38,483 bases of DNA, from NCBI RefSeq assembly GCF_943371255.1, contig NZ_CALRUC010000027.1, positions 1 to 38,483 on the forward strand, in the 5' to 3' direction. Below the pieces are notes generated by a model. That model was not told where the DNA came from and did no database searches. It worked only from the letters and a program-made list of their open reading frames with translations. The position numbers and the translations under genes were made by a program. Of the stretch, positions 24,927 to 33,485 are shown in pieces (the first letter of the stretch is position 1; every line of letters begins with the position of its first letter). The DNA is from Ferrovibrio terrae_B (GTDB taxonomy: Bacteria; Pseudomonadota; Alphaproteobacteria; Ferrovibrionales; Ferrovibrionaceae).

Positions 24927-25463
24927 CTAGTAAGGTTTAGCCCAGTTCGCGCTGTTTTCGATGACCTTGTCGAGCAGCCCCAGAATCGTTTGGCGCTCGT
25001 TATGATCGAGGCAGGCCATCATGTCGGCTTCGCGCGCCACGAAGCTGACGAGAATCTTTTTATAAATCTTACGTCCAGCATCCGTGAGATGCAGCACGAG
25101 ACGACGGCCATCTCGCACATCGGCACTCCGCACGATCAGTTTCTTATTCAGCAATTGCCCTACGGCCTTGGAGATGCTGGTCTTTGGTCGACCTGAGACG
25201 TCGCTGATCTGCTGCGCGTTCAGATCTGGGCGTTGGGTCAAGCAGAACAGAATGATCCACTCAGGACGTGACAAGCCGAACGCCTGCTCCATGTTCTTCA
25301 CAAGGGGGCCGATATAAAAATTCGCCACGTAGTTCAGGCGATAAGCCACCGGGATCGGGTTGCCTTTCAAGACGGCCGCCAGTCTCTCGCGGCGGCCGAA
25401 ATCGCCATCGGGCTCCCATACCGTGTGCCCTTCATCTACTGGTAAATTCGCGGTCTTTCTCAT
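24927..25463 (-). CDS. MarR-family transcriptional regulator
   Basis: A 178-residue winged-helix regulator. Seen: dimerisation segment near the start, then LNAQQISDVSGRPKTSISKAVGQLLNKKLI as the recognition helix region, and the wing RSADVRDGRRLVLHLTDAGRKI with the conserved Asp-x-Arg. The start overlaps the stop of the upstream alpha/beta hydrolase as ATGA, so both are made from one transcript. MarR proteins often repress divergent genes and release on binding a small aromatic or acidic ligand. The likely targets are its own unit and the divergent dpp operon, which share a 12-bp palindrome. Confidence 0.92.
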   Translation of the reverse strand: MRKTANLPVDEGHTVWEPDGDFGRRERLAAVLKGNPIPVAYRLNYVANFYIGPLVKNMEQAFGLSRPEWIILFCLTQRPDLNAQQISDVSGRPKTSISKAVGQLLNKKLIVRSADVRDGRRLVLHLTDAGRKIYKKILVSFVAREADMMACLDHNERQTILGLLDKVIENSANWAKPY

Positions 25464-26497
25464 TTTCGGATATCTCGGTCGAGTGATTCGCTTTTGTCTC
25501 CGTCCAGAAAATGCCTGATCGGATCATACCATTGGTGCCGGTTTCGCTCGACGCACAGGAAATGGGAGCCTGGCGACACGATGTGATATTGCTTGTCGCG
25601 CGACGCCACGCGGCCCAGCAGACTACGCGCGTCGCTATCTGTCGACGTCGTGTCGCCAGCGCCTCGGATGATCAGGAGCGGCATTGTCAACTTTGCTGGG
25701 TCATAGAGTGGCTGACCATTGAACACGGTGACAAGATCCAGAAGGGCCCCATTGGGAATACGTAGCGCCGGCGGACGATGTGACAGCGCGCGAGGATCGG
25801 CGGCAGAGAGCGCCGAAAAGATCGCCTCCGCGATGTTCGGCTCGCGGCGACTAGCTGGGTCGTCGCCCTCAAGATCACCCGTCCAGCGCAGCGTCAGATC
25901 CTCCAAAGTCAGCAGGCGATAGGCGCCAAATCGTGGATGGAGTTGCCGGCGGCTGTCCGGGTTCGCGATACGCTCGAGCCAGGCCTCGTTCCGCTCGGCA
26001 TAGAGCGGTGCGGAAAGCACAAGCCGCGCAACGTTCTGCGGGTATCGGGTTGTATACAGCGCCGCCGTGATCGTTCCCCACGAACTTCCGATCATATCGA
26101 GAGCGCCCGCGTTCTCACGAGCCATGATGAAGTCAACCGCCGCCCCGATGTCCAGGACGGCGTGTTCCAATGTCGCGAATGGCGGATTGGTGTCCGGTGG
26201 CGCGTCCATCACTCGGCCGTTCAATGACAGGCCGTAGCCGCGCACGTCGATCGCGTAGACCGCGCGGCCGCTGCTCGCCAGTTCGCGCAGCATCGAATAT
26301 CCAGCGACGGGCAAGTCAAACAGGGTGGCTCCGAAGGTCGAACCGTGAACCACCAGGACCGGCCGGAGCCCCTTATTCGTGCCCCGGCTCCCGCGTTGAA
26401 TGAGCCCGAGCCAAACGTCGTCCGCCTCGGGGGCGCGCAGCCGATGCAGGCAGGTTTGTTCGGCGTTCCCTATTCCATCCTCGATCGTTTGCACCAT
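25460..26497 (-). CDS. Alpha/beta hydrolase
   Basis: A 345-residue serine hydrolase. Seen: VLVVHGSTFGATLFDLP near the oxyanion hole, nucleophile in MIGSSWGT (Ser in GSSWG), a candidate acid in GAGDTTSTDSDAR and His in SPGSHFLC. There is no evident signal peptide, so it is probably cytoplasmic. Starts at GTG 26518, ATG 26503 and ATG 26497 are all in frame; 26497 is chosen because GGGGA lies six bases upstream. It heads the minus-strand unit with marR and is divergent from the dpp transporter. A role in hydrolysing the imported compound is a plausible inference. Confidence 0.88.
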   Translation of the reverse strand: MVQTIEDGIGNAEQTCLHRLRAPEADDVWLGLIQRGSRGTNKGLRPVLVVHGSTFGATLFDLPVAGYSMLRELASSGRAVYAIDVRGYGLSLNGRVMDAPPDTNPPFATLEHAVLDIGAAVDFIMARENAGALDMIGSSWGTITAALYTTRYPQNVARLVLSAPLYAERNEAWLERIANPDSRRQLHPRFGAYRLLTLEDLTLRWTGDLEGDDPASRREPNIAEAIFSALSAADPRALSHRPPALRIPNGALLDLVTVFNGQPLYDPAKLTMPLLIIRGAGDTTSTDSDARSLLGRVASRDKQYHIVSPGSHFLCVERNRHQWYDPIRHFLDGDKSESLDRDIRK

Positions 26498-26534
26498 CGC
26501 CATTCCCCGGCCCGCCACTCCGTCTCAAATGAGC

Positions 26535-26563
26535 TTGGATTCCACGGGCGCTCAGCATATAGT
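26535..26563 (+). promoter_or_regulatory. Predicted dpp operon promoter
   Basis: TTGGAT (26535-26540) and TATAGT (26558-26563) are separated by 17 bases. The -10 matches five of six. The palindrome at 26578-26589 lies just after the expected start of transcription. On the minus strand TATACT (plus 26561-26566) could serve as the -10 for the hydrolase-marR unit, with a poorly defined -35. Confidence 0.5.
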
Positions 26564-26577
26564 ATATTAATGCACTA

Positions 26578-26589
26578 ACTAGTACTAGT
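26578..26589. promoter_or_regulatory. MarR operator candidate (12-bp perfect palindrome)
   Basis: ACTAGTACTAGT is perfectly self-complementary and lies between the divergent hydrolase-marR and dpp genes. Two TGCCAAC direct repeats start at 26589 and 26601, and GTGCC-AAC-GGCAC (26600-26612) is a further small dyad. A dimeric MarR protein bound here could block both promoters. Confidence 0.6.
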
Positions 26590-26642
26590 GCCAACTATTG
26601 TGCCAACGGCACATGAAGAAGAATTCACAGGGGAGAGAACCA

Positions 26643-28247
26643 ATGAAGATCACTCGCCGTACCGCCATACAGACCAGCCTCGCCGCCTCGGCCATGCTGG
26701 CCGCGCCCAATATCGTACGTGGACAATCCAGGCCCAGCGCGGCGCGCACAATCCGCGCGGTCATGCACGGCGATATTCCGACCTACGACCCGATATGGAC
26801 GACGGCGAATATGGCCGGCTACCACGGCGGCATGGTCTACGACACCCTGTTCGGCATTGACGGCAACCAGCAGCCCCAGCCACAGATGGTCGGCCGCCAT
26901 GGCGTCTCAGACGACAAGCTGACCTACACATTCGAGCTGCGTGACGGGCTCAAGTGGCATGATGGCTCGGCAGTCACCACGGCCGATATCGTACCCTCTC
27001 TGAAACGCTGGGCCGCGCGCGACGGCGGCGGGCAGCATCTGATGGAACGGGTCAAAGACCTCGCCACCAAGGACGAGAAGACGTTCAGCATCACACTGCG
27101 GGAGCCTTATGGCCTGGTGCTGGACGTGTTGGCCAAGACCAACATGCCGATCTGCTTCATGATGCGTAAGAAAGAGGCCGAGACCGATCCGATGCAGAAG
27201 ATCGATCAGGTCGTCGGCTCTGGGCCTTTCACACTCAACCTCGACGAAACCAAGCCTGGCACGCAGTATGTGTACGACCGCAACCCGAACTACGTGCCGC
27301 GCGCAGAGGCCGCGTCCGGTATCGCTGGCGGCAAGATCGCCAAGGTCGACCGCGTCATCATGATCAATATGCCGGACGCGCAGACCGCGGTCGCCGCCTT
27401 GCAGGCCGGCGAGATCGACTTCTATGAAGTGCCGCCAGCCGATCTGCTGCCGCAGCTCGAGAGTGACCGCAACATCAAGATCGAAGTGCTGAACGGGCTT
27501 GGTAATGTCGGCCAGGTACGGCTTAACTACCTGCATCCGCCCTTCGACAACATCAAAGCGCGCCAGGCGATGCTATACATCGTAAAGCAGAGCGACGTGC
27601 TGAAGGCCACCTTCGGGGATTCGAAATACGTCAAGCAGGTCTCGTCGTATTTTGGCATGGGTACGCCCATGGAGAACGATGCCAATATCGATTGGTTCAA
27701 AGGCGGGCAGAACGTCGCCAAGGCGCGCGAACTGTTCAAGGAGGCCGGCTATGACGGTCGCCCGATTGTCATTATGCAAGCGACGAATATTGCCGTGATG
27801 AGCAACACGAGCCTCGTTATCGCGCAAGCGATGCGACAGGCCGGCCTTAACGTCCAGGTTGAGGCTATGGACTGGTCGAACGTCGTACAGCGTCGCGGCA
27901 GCAAGGCCCCGCCAAACCAGGGCGGCTGGAACATCTTCATTACGTGGTCGGGTGGTGCCGCCATTGGCAATCCGATCCTTCTCTCCGCCCATGCTGCGAC
28001 CGGCGACAAGGCCTGGTTCGGCTGGCCCTCCGACGCCAAGCATGAGGAGCTGCGCAACAAATGGGCCCTGGCCTCGACGCTTGACGCACGCAAGGCTGTG
28101 GCCCGTGAGCTCCAGGAAAATGCGTGGAATTTCGTGCCCCAGCTCTACTACGGACAATGGGTGCAACCCGCGGCCATGCGCCGCAATCTGCGGGGCGTGA
28201 TCCCGGTCGCGGAGATCGTCCCATGGTGGAACGCGGAGAAGGTGTAA
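26643..28247 (+). CDS. dppA: Peptide-type ABC transporter substrate-binding protein (SBP_bac_5)
   Basis: Periplasmic receptor, 534 residues. Seen: a Tat-like signal MKITRRTAIQTSLAASAMLA with likely cleavage near VRGQ, followed by the family pattern DPIWTTANMAGYHGGMVYDTL, LRDGLKWHDGSAVTTADIV and VGSGPFTL. ATG 26643 is chosen over a GTG-like upstream start because GGGGAGAG lies five bases before it. It is the first gene of the dppABCDF operon. This family takes peptides, but also opines, glutathione and small organic cations, so the ligand is uncertain. A long hairpin follows it. Confidence 0.93.
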   Translation: MKITRRTAIQTSLAASAMLAAPNIVRGQSRPSAARTIRAVMHGDIPTYDPIWTTANMAGYHGGMVYDTLFGIDGNQQPQPQMVGRHGVSDDKLTYTFELRDGLKWHDGSAVTTADIVPSLKRWAARDGGGQHLMERVKDLATKDEKTFSITLREPYGLVLDVLAKTNMPICFMMRKKEAETDPMQKIDQVVGSGPFTLNLDETKPGTQYVYDRNPNYVPRAEAASGIAGGKIAKVDRVIMINMPDAQTAVAALQAGEIDFYEVPPADLLPQLESDRNIKIEVLNGLGNVGQVRLNYLHPPFDNIKARQAMLYIVKQSDVLKATFGDSKYVKQVSSYFGMGTPMENDANIDWFKGGQNVAKARELFKEAGYDGRPIVIMQATNIAVMSNTSLVIAQAMRQAGLNVQVEAMDWSNVVQRRGSKAPPNQGGWNIFITWSGGAAIGNPILLSAHAATGDKAWFGWPSDAKHEELRNKWALASTLDARKAVARELQENAWNFVPQLYYGQWVQPAAMRRNLRGVIPVAEIVPWWNAEKV

Positions 28248-28259
28248 CCCTGATTATGC

Positions 28260-28304
28260 CCCCGGCGGCGCGGAGATGTAGAATATTCCTCCGCGTCTCC
28301 GGGG
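28260..28304 (+). promoter_or_regulatory. Stem-loop between dppA and dppB
   Basis: A 13-bp interrupted stem: outer CCCCGG/CCGGGG, inner CGCGGAG/CTCCGCG, a 3x3 internal loop and a 13-base apical loop. There is no U-run. It lies just after the dppA stop and probably shields the dppA message or attenuates transcription before dppB. Confidence 0.65.
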
Positions 28305-28343
28305 CGAATTCTCCGTGAGCAGAGGCAAGATCGGGAGCACCAC

Positions 28344-29285
28344 ATGACCGCGTATATCATTCGGCGCCTGCTCATGACGATCCCCGTCATGGGCCTGGTG
28401 GCTGTCTTTGTGTTCCTTCTCCTCCATCTGGCTCCCGGCGACCCAGCAGCCATCATGGCCGGGGACAATGCCTCACCCGAGAGCATCATGGAAATCCGCC
28501 ACAAGCTGGGCCTGGACGAGCCGTTGTGGCGGCAGCTTGTGGTTTGGCTCGCCAGCCTGGCATCGGGTGACCTTGGCCGTTCCATGTTCTGGGGCGATCC
28601 GGTCACCACACTGATCGCCCAGCGTGCCGAACCGACAATTTCTCTTGCCGTGACCACGATCGTGTTCGCCATGACGGTAGCGGTCTGCCTTGGTGTGGTT
28701 GCCGCAGCCAACGTTGGACGAGCTGTCGACCGCTTCGTGATGGGTCTCGCCGTCGCAGGCTTCTCTGTTCCAGTCTTTGTTGTCGGATACCTGCTCATCT
28801 TTTTGTTCTCCATCGAACTCCGCTGGCTGCCGGTACAGGGCTATACGCCGCTCGCCGACGGCATCATGGCCTGGCTTCACAATCTCATCCTGCCGACGCT
28901 GACGCTCGGTCTCGCCTACGTGGCCCTTATCGCGCGTATCACGCGCACGACCATGCTCGACGTTCTGGCGGAGGATTACATCCGCACCGCCAATGCCAAA
29001 GGTGTAGCAAGGGTCCCAATGCTCTTGCGCCATGCCCTCAAAAACGCTGCCGTGCCGATCGTAACGGTCATAGGCATTGGCGTGGCATTGCTGATCGGAG
29101 GAGTGGTGATCACCGAGACGGTTTTCAACATCCCGGGCATCGGCCGGCTTGTCGTAGACGCGATCGCGCGGCGCGACTATCCGATCATTCAGGGCGTCAT
29201 CATGATCTTCGCTGGCATCTATGTGCTGGTGAACCTGCTCGTCGACCTGTCCTACACATTCCTTGACCCGCGCATTCGGTATTGA
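28344..29285 (+). CDS. dppB: Peptide-type ABC transporter permease (DppB family)
   Basis: Inner-membrane permease, 313 residues, with about six hydrophobic helices. Seen: the DppB start YIIRRLLMTIPVMGLVA, VFLLLHLAPGDPA, and the EAA loop EDYIRTANAKGVARV that contacts the ATPase. The end TETVFNIPGIGRLVVDAI and NLLVDLSYTFLDPRIRY is typical. GGGAG lies five to ten bases before ATG 28344. It follows dppA by 96 bases and is followed by dppC one base after the stop. Confidence 0.94.
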   Translation: MTAYIIRRLLMTIPVMGLVAVFVFLLLHLAPGDPAAIMAGDNASPESIMEIRHKLGLDEPLWRQLVVWLASLASGDLGRSMFWGDPVTTLIAQRAEPTISLAVTTIVFAMTVAVCLGVVAAANVGRAVDRFVMGLAVAGFSVPVFVVGYLLIFLFSIELRWLPVQGYTPLADGIMAWLHNLILPTLTLGLAYVALIARITRTTMLDVLAEDYIRTANAKGVARVPMLLRHALKNAAVPIVTVIGIGVALLIGGVVITETVFNIPGIGRLVVDAIARRDYPIIQGVIMIFAGIYVLVNLLVDLSYTFLDPRIRY

Positions 29286-29286
29286 G

Positions 29287-30159
29287 ATGACAGCCCTTTC
29301 CCAAGTAAGCGGCCGAAGATCCGGCCTCCCCGCCCGCCTTGCCGAATTCGGACGGCGCAGTCCGACAATCGTGATCGGCGCCACAATCCTGGTTTTCATG
29401 GCGTGCGTCGCGATCATGGCGCCGCTCCTGGCAGGCGATCCGACCTTCATCAATCCCGTGGACCGCCTGCAGCCCCCCTCTGCAGCGCACTATTTCGGCA
29501 CCGATCATCTCGGCCGGGACATCTTCGCGCGCTGCGTTTACGGGGCCCGTGTATCTCTGGTCGTCGGGCTGTCGGTGGCGGCTCTCGCAGTGACCGGCGG
29601 GCTCGCCATCGGGCTCGCCGCTGGCTACCTGCGAAGCGTCGATAATCTGGTGATGCGGTTGATGGATGGATTGATGGCCATTCCGGCAATTCTCCTGGCC
29701 ATCGCTCTCGTATCTCTCAATCAGGCCGGTGTTGGAATCGTCATCGTGGCAATCACCATTCCGGAGATCCCCCGCGTCGTGCGTCTGGTACGCTCTGTCG
29801 TACTGACCACCCGTGAACAGCCCTATATCGAGGCGGCGATCAGCGGCGGCAGCCGCAAGCTCAAGATCATCCTGCGTCATATCCTCCCGAGCACGATCCC
29901 GCCGCTGATCGTCCAGGCAACCTACGTGGCCGCGTCGGCTATCCTGATCGAGGCCGGGCTGTCGTTTCTTGGCGCCGGCGTTCCCCCCGAGACGCCGACC
30001 TGGGGCAATATCGTCGCCTCGAGCCGGCTGCTTCTGGCGCGCGCACCATGGACAATTTTCTTCCCTGGGGCCTGCCTCGCCCTCGTTGTCCTGGCAATCA
30101 ATCTGCTTGGTGACGGACTGCGCGATCATCTCGATCCGCGCCTGGCACGGCGGATGTAG
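29287..30159 (+). CDS. dppC: Peptide-type ABC transporter permease (DppC family)
   Basis: Inner-membrane permease, 290 residues. Seen: HYFGTDHLGRDIFARCVYGARVSLVVG, the DppC hallmark, the EAA loop IEAAISGGSRKLKIILRHILP and the ending LLGDGLRDHLDPR. ATG 29287 is used; an upstream TTG lies inside dppB. The start directly follows the dppB stop, so translation is probably coupled. DppB and DppC form the heterodimeric channel. Confidence 0.94.
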   Translation: MTALSQVSGRRSGLPARLAEFGRRSPTIVIGATILVFMACVAIMAPLLAGDPTFINPVDRLQPPSAAHYFGTDHLGRDIFARCVYGARVSLVVGLSVAALAVTGGLAIGLAAGYLRSVDNLVMRLMDGLMAIPAILLAIALVSLNQAGVGIVIVAITIPEIPRVVRLVRSVVLTTREQPYIEAAISGGSRKLKIILRHILPSTIPPLIVQATYVAASAILIEAGLSFLGAGVPPETPTWGNIVASSRLLLARAPWTIFFPGACLALVVLAINLLGDGLRDHLDPRLARRM

Positions 30160-30162
30160 CCG

Positions 30163-31155
30163 ATGACCGCTCCCGTTCTCGAAGTTCAAAACCTCCACAC
30201 CCAGTTCTTTACCCGCGAAGGCGTCGTACGCGCCGTAGACGGCCTGTCTTTCACCGTCGGCGCGAAAGAGACGTTATCAATTGTCGGCGAATCCGGCTGC
30301 GGAAAGAGCGTAACCGCTCTATCGATCATGCGTCTCATCCCGGAGACCAGCGGCCGCATCGTATCCGGCGCAGTGCGTTTTGGCGGGACCGATCTCACAA
30401 GCTTGCCAGAGGCGCAGATGCGCGGCATCCGCGGCAACCGTATAGCCATGGTCTTTCAAGAGCCGATGACTTCACTCAACCCGGTGATGACCATCGGCGA
30501 TCAGATCGCCGAGGCCGTTATGATCCATCAGGGTTTGGCGCGTGCGGCGGCGCTTGAGCGAGCCCAAGCCATGCTCGATCTGGTCCGCATTCCCGATGCA
30601 AGGCGTCGCCTGGGCGACTATCCACATCAGTTCTCCGGTGGAATGCGGCAGCGTGTCATGATCGCGATGGCGCTGTCCTGCAATCCTATGGTGTTGATTG
30701 CCGACGAACCCACTACGGCGCTTGATGTCACGATCCAGGCACAAATTCTAAAGCTTATGCGTGAACTCAAAGACAGATTAGATGCTGCAATCATCCTGAT
30801 CACCCACGATCTCGGCGTCGTCGCGGAAAACGCGCAACGCGTGGTCATCATGTACGCAGGGCGAAAGGTCGAGGAGGCGCCGATGCTCGAACTCTTCGAT
30901 CGCCCGCTTCATCCCTATACGCGCGGCCTTATGGCCTCGATCCCGCGCGGTCACCGTCCGGGAACGCCCACGCGGCGGCTGGCGGAAATTCCCGGTATCG
31001 TGCCATCACTCCGCGATCCGATTGTGGGATGCGCCTTTGCGCCGCGGTGCGGGTTCGCGACCGCACACTGCCGCGCCGAAGCGCCGCCGCTCACCGAGCC
31101 TGTCCCGGGCCACATTGTGGCGTGCTGGGAAGCCGGCCGGAGCACACCCATATGA
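30163..31155 (+). CDS. dppD: Peptide-type ABC transporter ATPase (DppD family)
   Basis: ATP-binding subunit, 330 residues. Seen: Walker A GESGCGKS, the Q-loop in VFQEPMTSLNPVMTIG, signature FSGGMRQRVMIAMAL, Walker B LIADEPTTALDVT and H-loop ILITHDLGVVAE. The C-terminal oligopeptide-transporter domain has the cysteine motif CAFAPRCGFATAHC, which in relatives holds an iron-sulfur cluster. It starts three bases after dppC and overlaps dppF as ATGA. Confidence 0.95.
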   Translation: MTAPVLEVQNLHTQFFTREGVVRAVDGLSFTVGAKETLSIVGESGCGKSVTALSIMRLIPETSGRIVSGAVRFGGTDLTSLPEAQMRGIRGNRIAMVFQEPMTSLNPVMTIGDQIAEAVMIHQGLARAAALERAQAMLDLVRIPDARRRLGDYPHQFSGGMRQRVMIAMALSCNPMVLIADEPTTALDVTIQAQILKLMRELKDRLDAAIILITHDLGVVAENAQRVVIMYAGRKVEEAPMLELFDRPLHPYTRGLMASIPRGHRPGTPTRRLAEIPGIVPSLRDPIVGCAFAPRCGFATAHCRAEAPPLTEPVPGHIVACWEAGRSTPI

Positions 31156-32129
31156 CGACGCCGGTGCTCGAAGTCGACAATCTGATCAAGCATTTCCCCG
31201 TCGTTCGCGGCATACTTCGCCAGGCTGTGGGCCAAATCAGGGCCGTCGATGGCGTCTCCTTCGTCCTGCGCGGCGGCGAAACCTTGTGCTTGGTTGGCGA
31301 GTCCGGGTGCGGCAAGTCGACCGTCGGCCGTCTCCTGGTCAAGCTCATGCAGCCGACCTCGGGCCGCATCCTCCTCGATGGGGTCGATGTGACGCATCTC
31401 GACGAGGAAGGCATGCGGCCGCACCGCCGACGCATCCAGCTGGTGTTCCAGGATCCTTATGCGTCACTCAATCCGCGGCTCACGGCTGGCCAAATCGTCG
31501 GTGAGCCCCTGGAGAACTTCGAGGACCTGACCAGCACGGCCCGGGAGGAAAAGGTCGTGATGTTGCTTGAGCGGGTCGGCTTGCGCGCTGACGCGATGGT
31601 CAAGTATCCGTTCGAATTCTCCGGAGGGCAGCGCCAGCGGCTCGGCTTGGCGCGCGCCCTGGCGCTGCAGCCGGCGGTGATCGTGGCCGACGAGCCGGTC
31701 TCAGCGCTTGACGTCTCAGTGCAGGCGCAAGTCATCAACCTGATGATGGACCTGCAAGAGGAATTCAACCTCGCTTATCTCTTCATCTCGCACGACCTTG
31801 GCGTTGTCGAGCATATCGCGCACCGCGTGGCAGTTATGTATCTAGGCCGCATCGTCGAGATGGCGGACAAGGAGGCACTGTTTGCTCACCCCCTGCATCC
31901 TTATGCGGAAGCACTGATCGCCGCCGCCCCTGTGGCCGATCCGCGCGCCCAGCGCCGCGAGCTGGTGATCGAAGGCGACGTGCCTAGCCCGATGAACCCG
32001 CCTTCAGGCTGTCACTTCCACACACGCTGCCCCTACGCGATCGATCGCTGCCGGATCGAAACCCCCGATTTGCGGGAAGTGACACCAGGCCGATGGGTGT
32101 CTTGCCACCTCCGCGAAACCGCGGTTTGA
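31152..32129 (+). CDS. dppF: Peptide-type ABC transporter ATPase (DppF family)
   Basis: Second ATP-binding subunit, 325 residues. Seen: Walker A GESGCGKS, VFQDPYASLNPRLT, signature FSGGQRQRLGLARAL, Walker B VADEPVSALDVSVQ and H-loop FISHDLGVVEH. The C-terminal motif is CHFHTRCPYAIDRC. ATG 31152-31154 overlaps the dppD stop. An in-frame longer start lies inside dppD and is rejected. It is the last gene of the operon. Confidence 0.95.
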   Translation: MTTPVLEVDNLIKHFPVVRGILRQAVGQIRAVDGVSFVLRGGETLCLVGESGCGKSTVGRLLVKLMQPTSGRILLDGVDVTHLDEEGMRPHRRRIQLVFQDPYASLNPRLTAGQIVGEPLENFEDLTSTAREEKVVMLLERVGLRADAMVKYPFEFSGGQRQRLGLARALALQPAVIVADEPVSALDVSVQAQVINLMMDLQEEFNLAYLFISHDLGVVEHIAHRVAVMYLGRIVEMADKEALFAHPLHPYAEALIAAAPVADPRAQRRELVIEGDVPSPMNPPSGCHFHTRCPYAIDRCRIETPDLREVTPGRWVSCHLRETAV

Positions 32130-32485
32130 GAAGTCGAGCCTAACGGACGTTACGGTCCAAGGTGCCAGCACCTGCAGATTGATCTGAGACCCGAAGCCCG
32201 AGCGCACAGACTGACACACCCAGGTGGCAACCGTGTTGGGCCTGGGAGGCTTCTAGTCCTTCAGGGTAAGCCCTAGATCGTTCACCGGGACGGGCGGCGG
32301 GGCGTCAAAAACTCAGGCGACTAAAAGCTGAAGGCCGGAGACCCGTTTGAATCGCCAGCCCTCGGTGCTTGATTCACAAGGAATATCCCGAACTCAGACC
32401 AGTTTCTTTCCAGCGTTTAGGCGGTCGCTTTCCTTGCAGCCCGCGAAACTATGCGGCCGTAGGGCGCGACGCGATCAAACGATAT
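32130..32485. other. Convergent intergenic region after dppF
   Basis: This 356-base stretch lies between the convergent dpp operon and the dehydrogenase gene. I see no gene, clear terminator with U-run, or intact insertion sequence. Small dyads include AAACCGCGGTTT (32116-32127, across the dppF stop) and GGAC-GTTACG-GTCC (about 32145-32158). It may mark a junction between two separately acquired modules. Confidence 0.5.
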
Positions 32486-33460
32486 CTACACAGCAACCGT
32501 TACTTGCGACAAAAGCGGATCGCCGCGGCGCAAGCGGGATGCGTTCTCGGCACACAGCTCAGCAATCCTTTTCAGAACGTTCGGGTCGCCTTGGCCTGAG
32601 ATATGCGGCGACAGGATTACGTTTTCCAAATTCCAAAGCCCGGAATCGGAAGGAAGTGGCTCTGGTACAAAGACATCCAGGCCAGCAGCCCGGATGCGAC
32701 CATCCTTTAGCGCAAGCTCCAATGCCGCTTGGTCAATCACCGGGCCGCGAGCGACATTGATGAATATTGGGCAACGCACCATCAACTCGAACTGCTCGGC
32801 GGCTATTAGGGCTTTTGTGTCCTCAGTCAGCGGCACGCAGACGAATACAACATCGGCCATGCCGAGAGCCTGCCCCAGTTCTGAGATGGGCGTAGTCTGA
32901 TGAAAGCCTGAAACAGATGCCCCGCTGCGGTTGATGCCAATGGTTTTCATGCCAAAGGCTGCGGACCGGCTCGCGATCGACTTGCCGATTTCACCACAAC
33001 CGATGATAACCGCAGTCTGACCTTCAAGGCCGGTTACATGAGTAAGGATGTTTTTCTGGTTCCAGTCTTTTCGGAGCCGGGCGCGTTCGAGATGGACTAT
33101 GCCTCGCGACAAGGACAGCAACATTGCGAACGCGTGCTCGGCGACGCCTCGTCCCCAGGCCGAAGCTGCGTTGCAAACGGGGACATTCGCCGGGCCGCCA
33201 TGCCTGAGAAATGTGTCGATGCCGGAACTGGTGAACTGAATCCACCGAACGTTCTTCCCATGCTCACACAAAGCATCCGCAACCTTCTTGTCATAGGCAA
33301 AGCCAGAGACAATCACGCCATCCGCCTTACCCACGGCCGTGGAAAAACCATCGATGTCTTTCACGCCTTCAACGGTAATTCCGTCGACAGTGGACAGGCG
33401 TTGAAGAATTTCTTCATCAAAGCGGATGGTATGGCAGACAATATGCGGGGCTCGGATCAC
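32486..33460 (-). CDS. D-2-hydroxyacid dehydrogenase (NAD-binding)
   Basis: A 324-residue NAD(P)-dependent oxidoreductase that interconverts 2-oxo and D-2-hydroxy acids. Seen: substrate-loop Arg region, the dinucleotide motif GCGEIGKS (154-161), NVARG with R238, E267 in DVFVPEP and H286 in LSPHISG, a complete Arg/Glu/His set. Start is GTG 33458-33460, with AGGA six bases upstream, so it is a real non-ATG start. It is the last gene of the seven-gene minus-strand operon. It may reduce a keto acid made by the pathway or a phosphonate-like analogue; the substrate is not known. Confidence 0.92.
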   Translation of the reverse strand: MIRAPHIVCHTIRFDEEILQRLSTVDGITVEGVKDIDGFSTAVGKADGVIVSGFAYDKKVADALCEHGKNVRWIQFTSSGIDTFLRHGGPANVPVCNAASAWGRGVAEHAFAMLLSLSRGIVHLERARLRKDWNQKNILTHVTGLEGQTAVIIGCGEIGKSIASRSAAFGMKTIGINRSGASVSGFHQTTPISELGQALGMADVVFVCVPLTEDTKALIAAEQFELMVRCPIFINVARGPVIDQAALELALKDGRIRAAGLDVFVPEPLPSDSGLWNLENVILSPHISGQGDPNVLKRIAELCAENASRLRRGDPLLSQVTVAV

Positions 33461-33485
33461 GCAGCTATCCTAAGTGTTGCGATAT

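Noticed and set aside
32116..32127. AAACCGCGGTTT palindrome as a terminator of the dpp operon
   Set aside because: The stem has no loop, overlaps the stop codon and is not followed by a U-run.
32300..32360. Possible tRNA or tmRNA fragment (GTTTGAATCGCC resembles a T-arm)
   Set aside because: The flanking bases do not form a five-base T-stem or acceptor stem, and no anticodon arm is present.
32130..32485. Insertion-sequence remnant between dppF and the dehydrogenase
   Set aside because: No transposase motif, terminal inverted repeat or target duplication was found; the short open frames match nothing I recognise.
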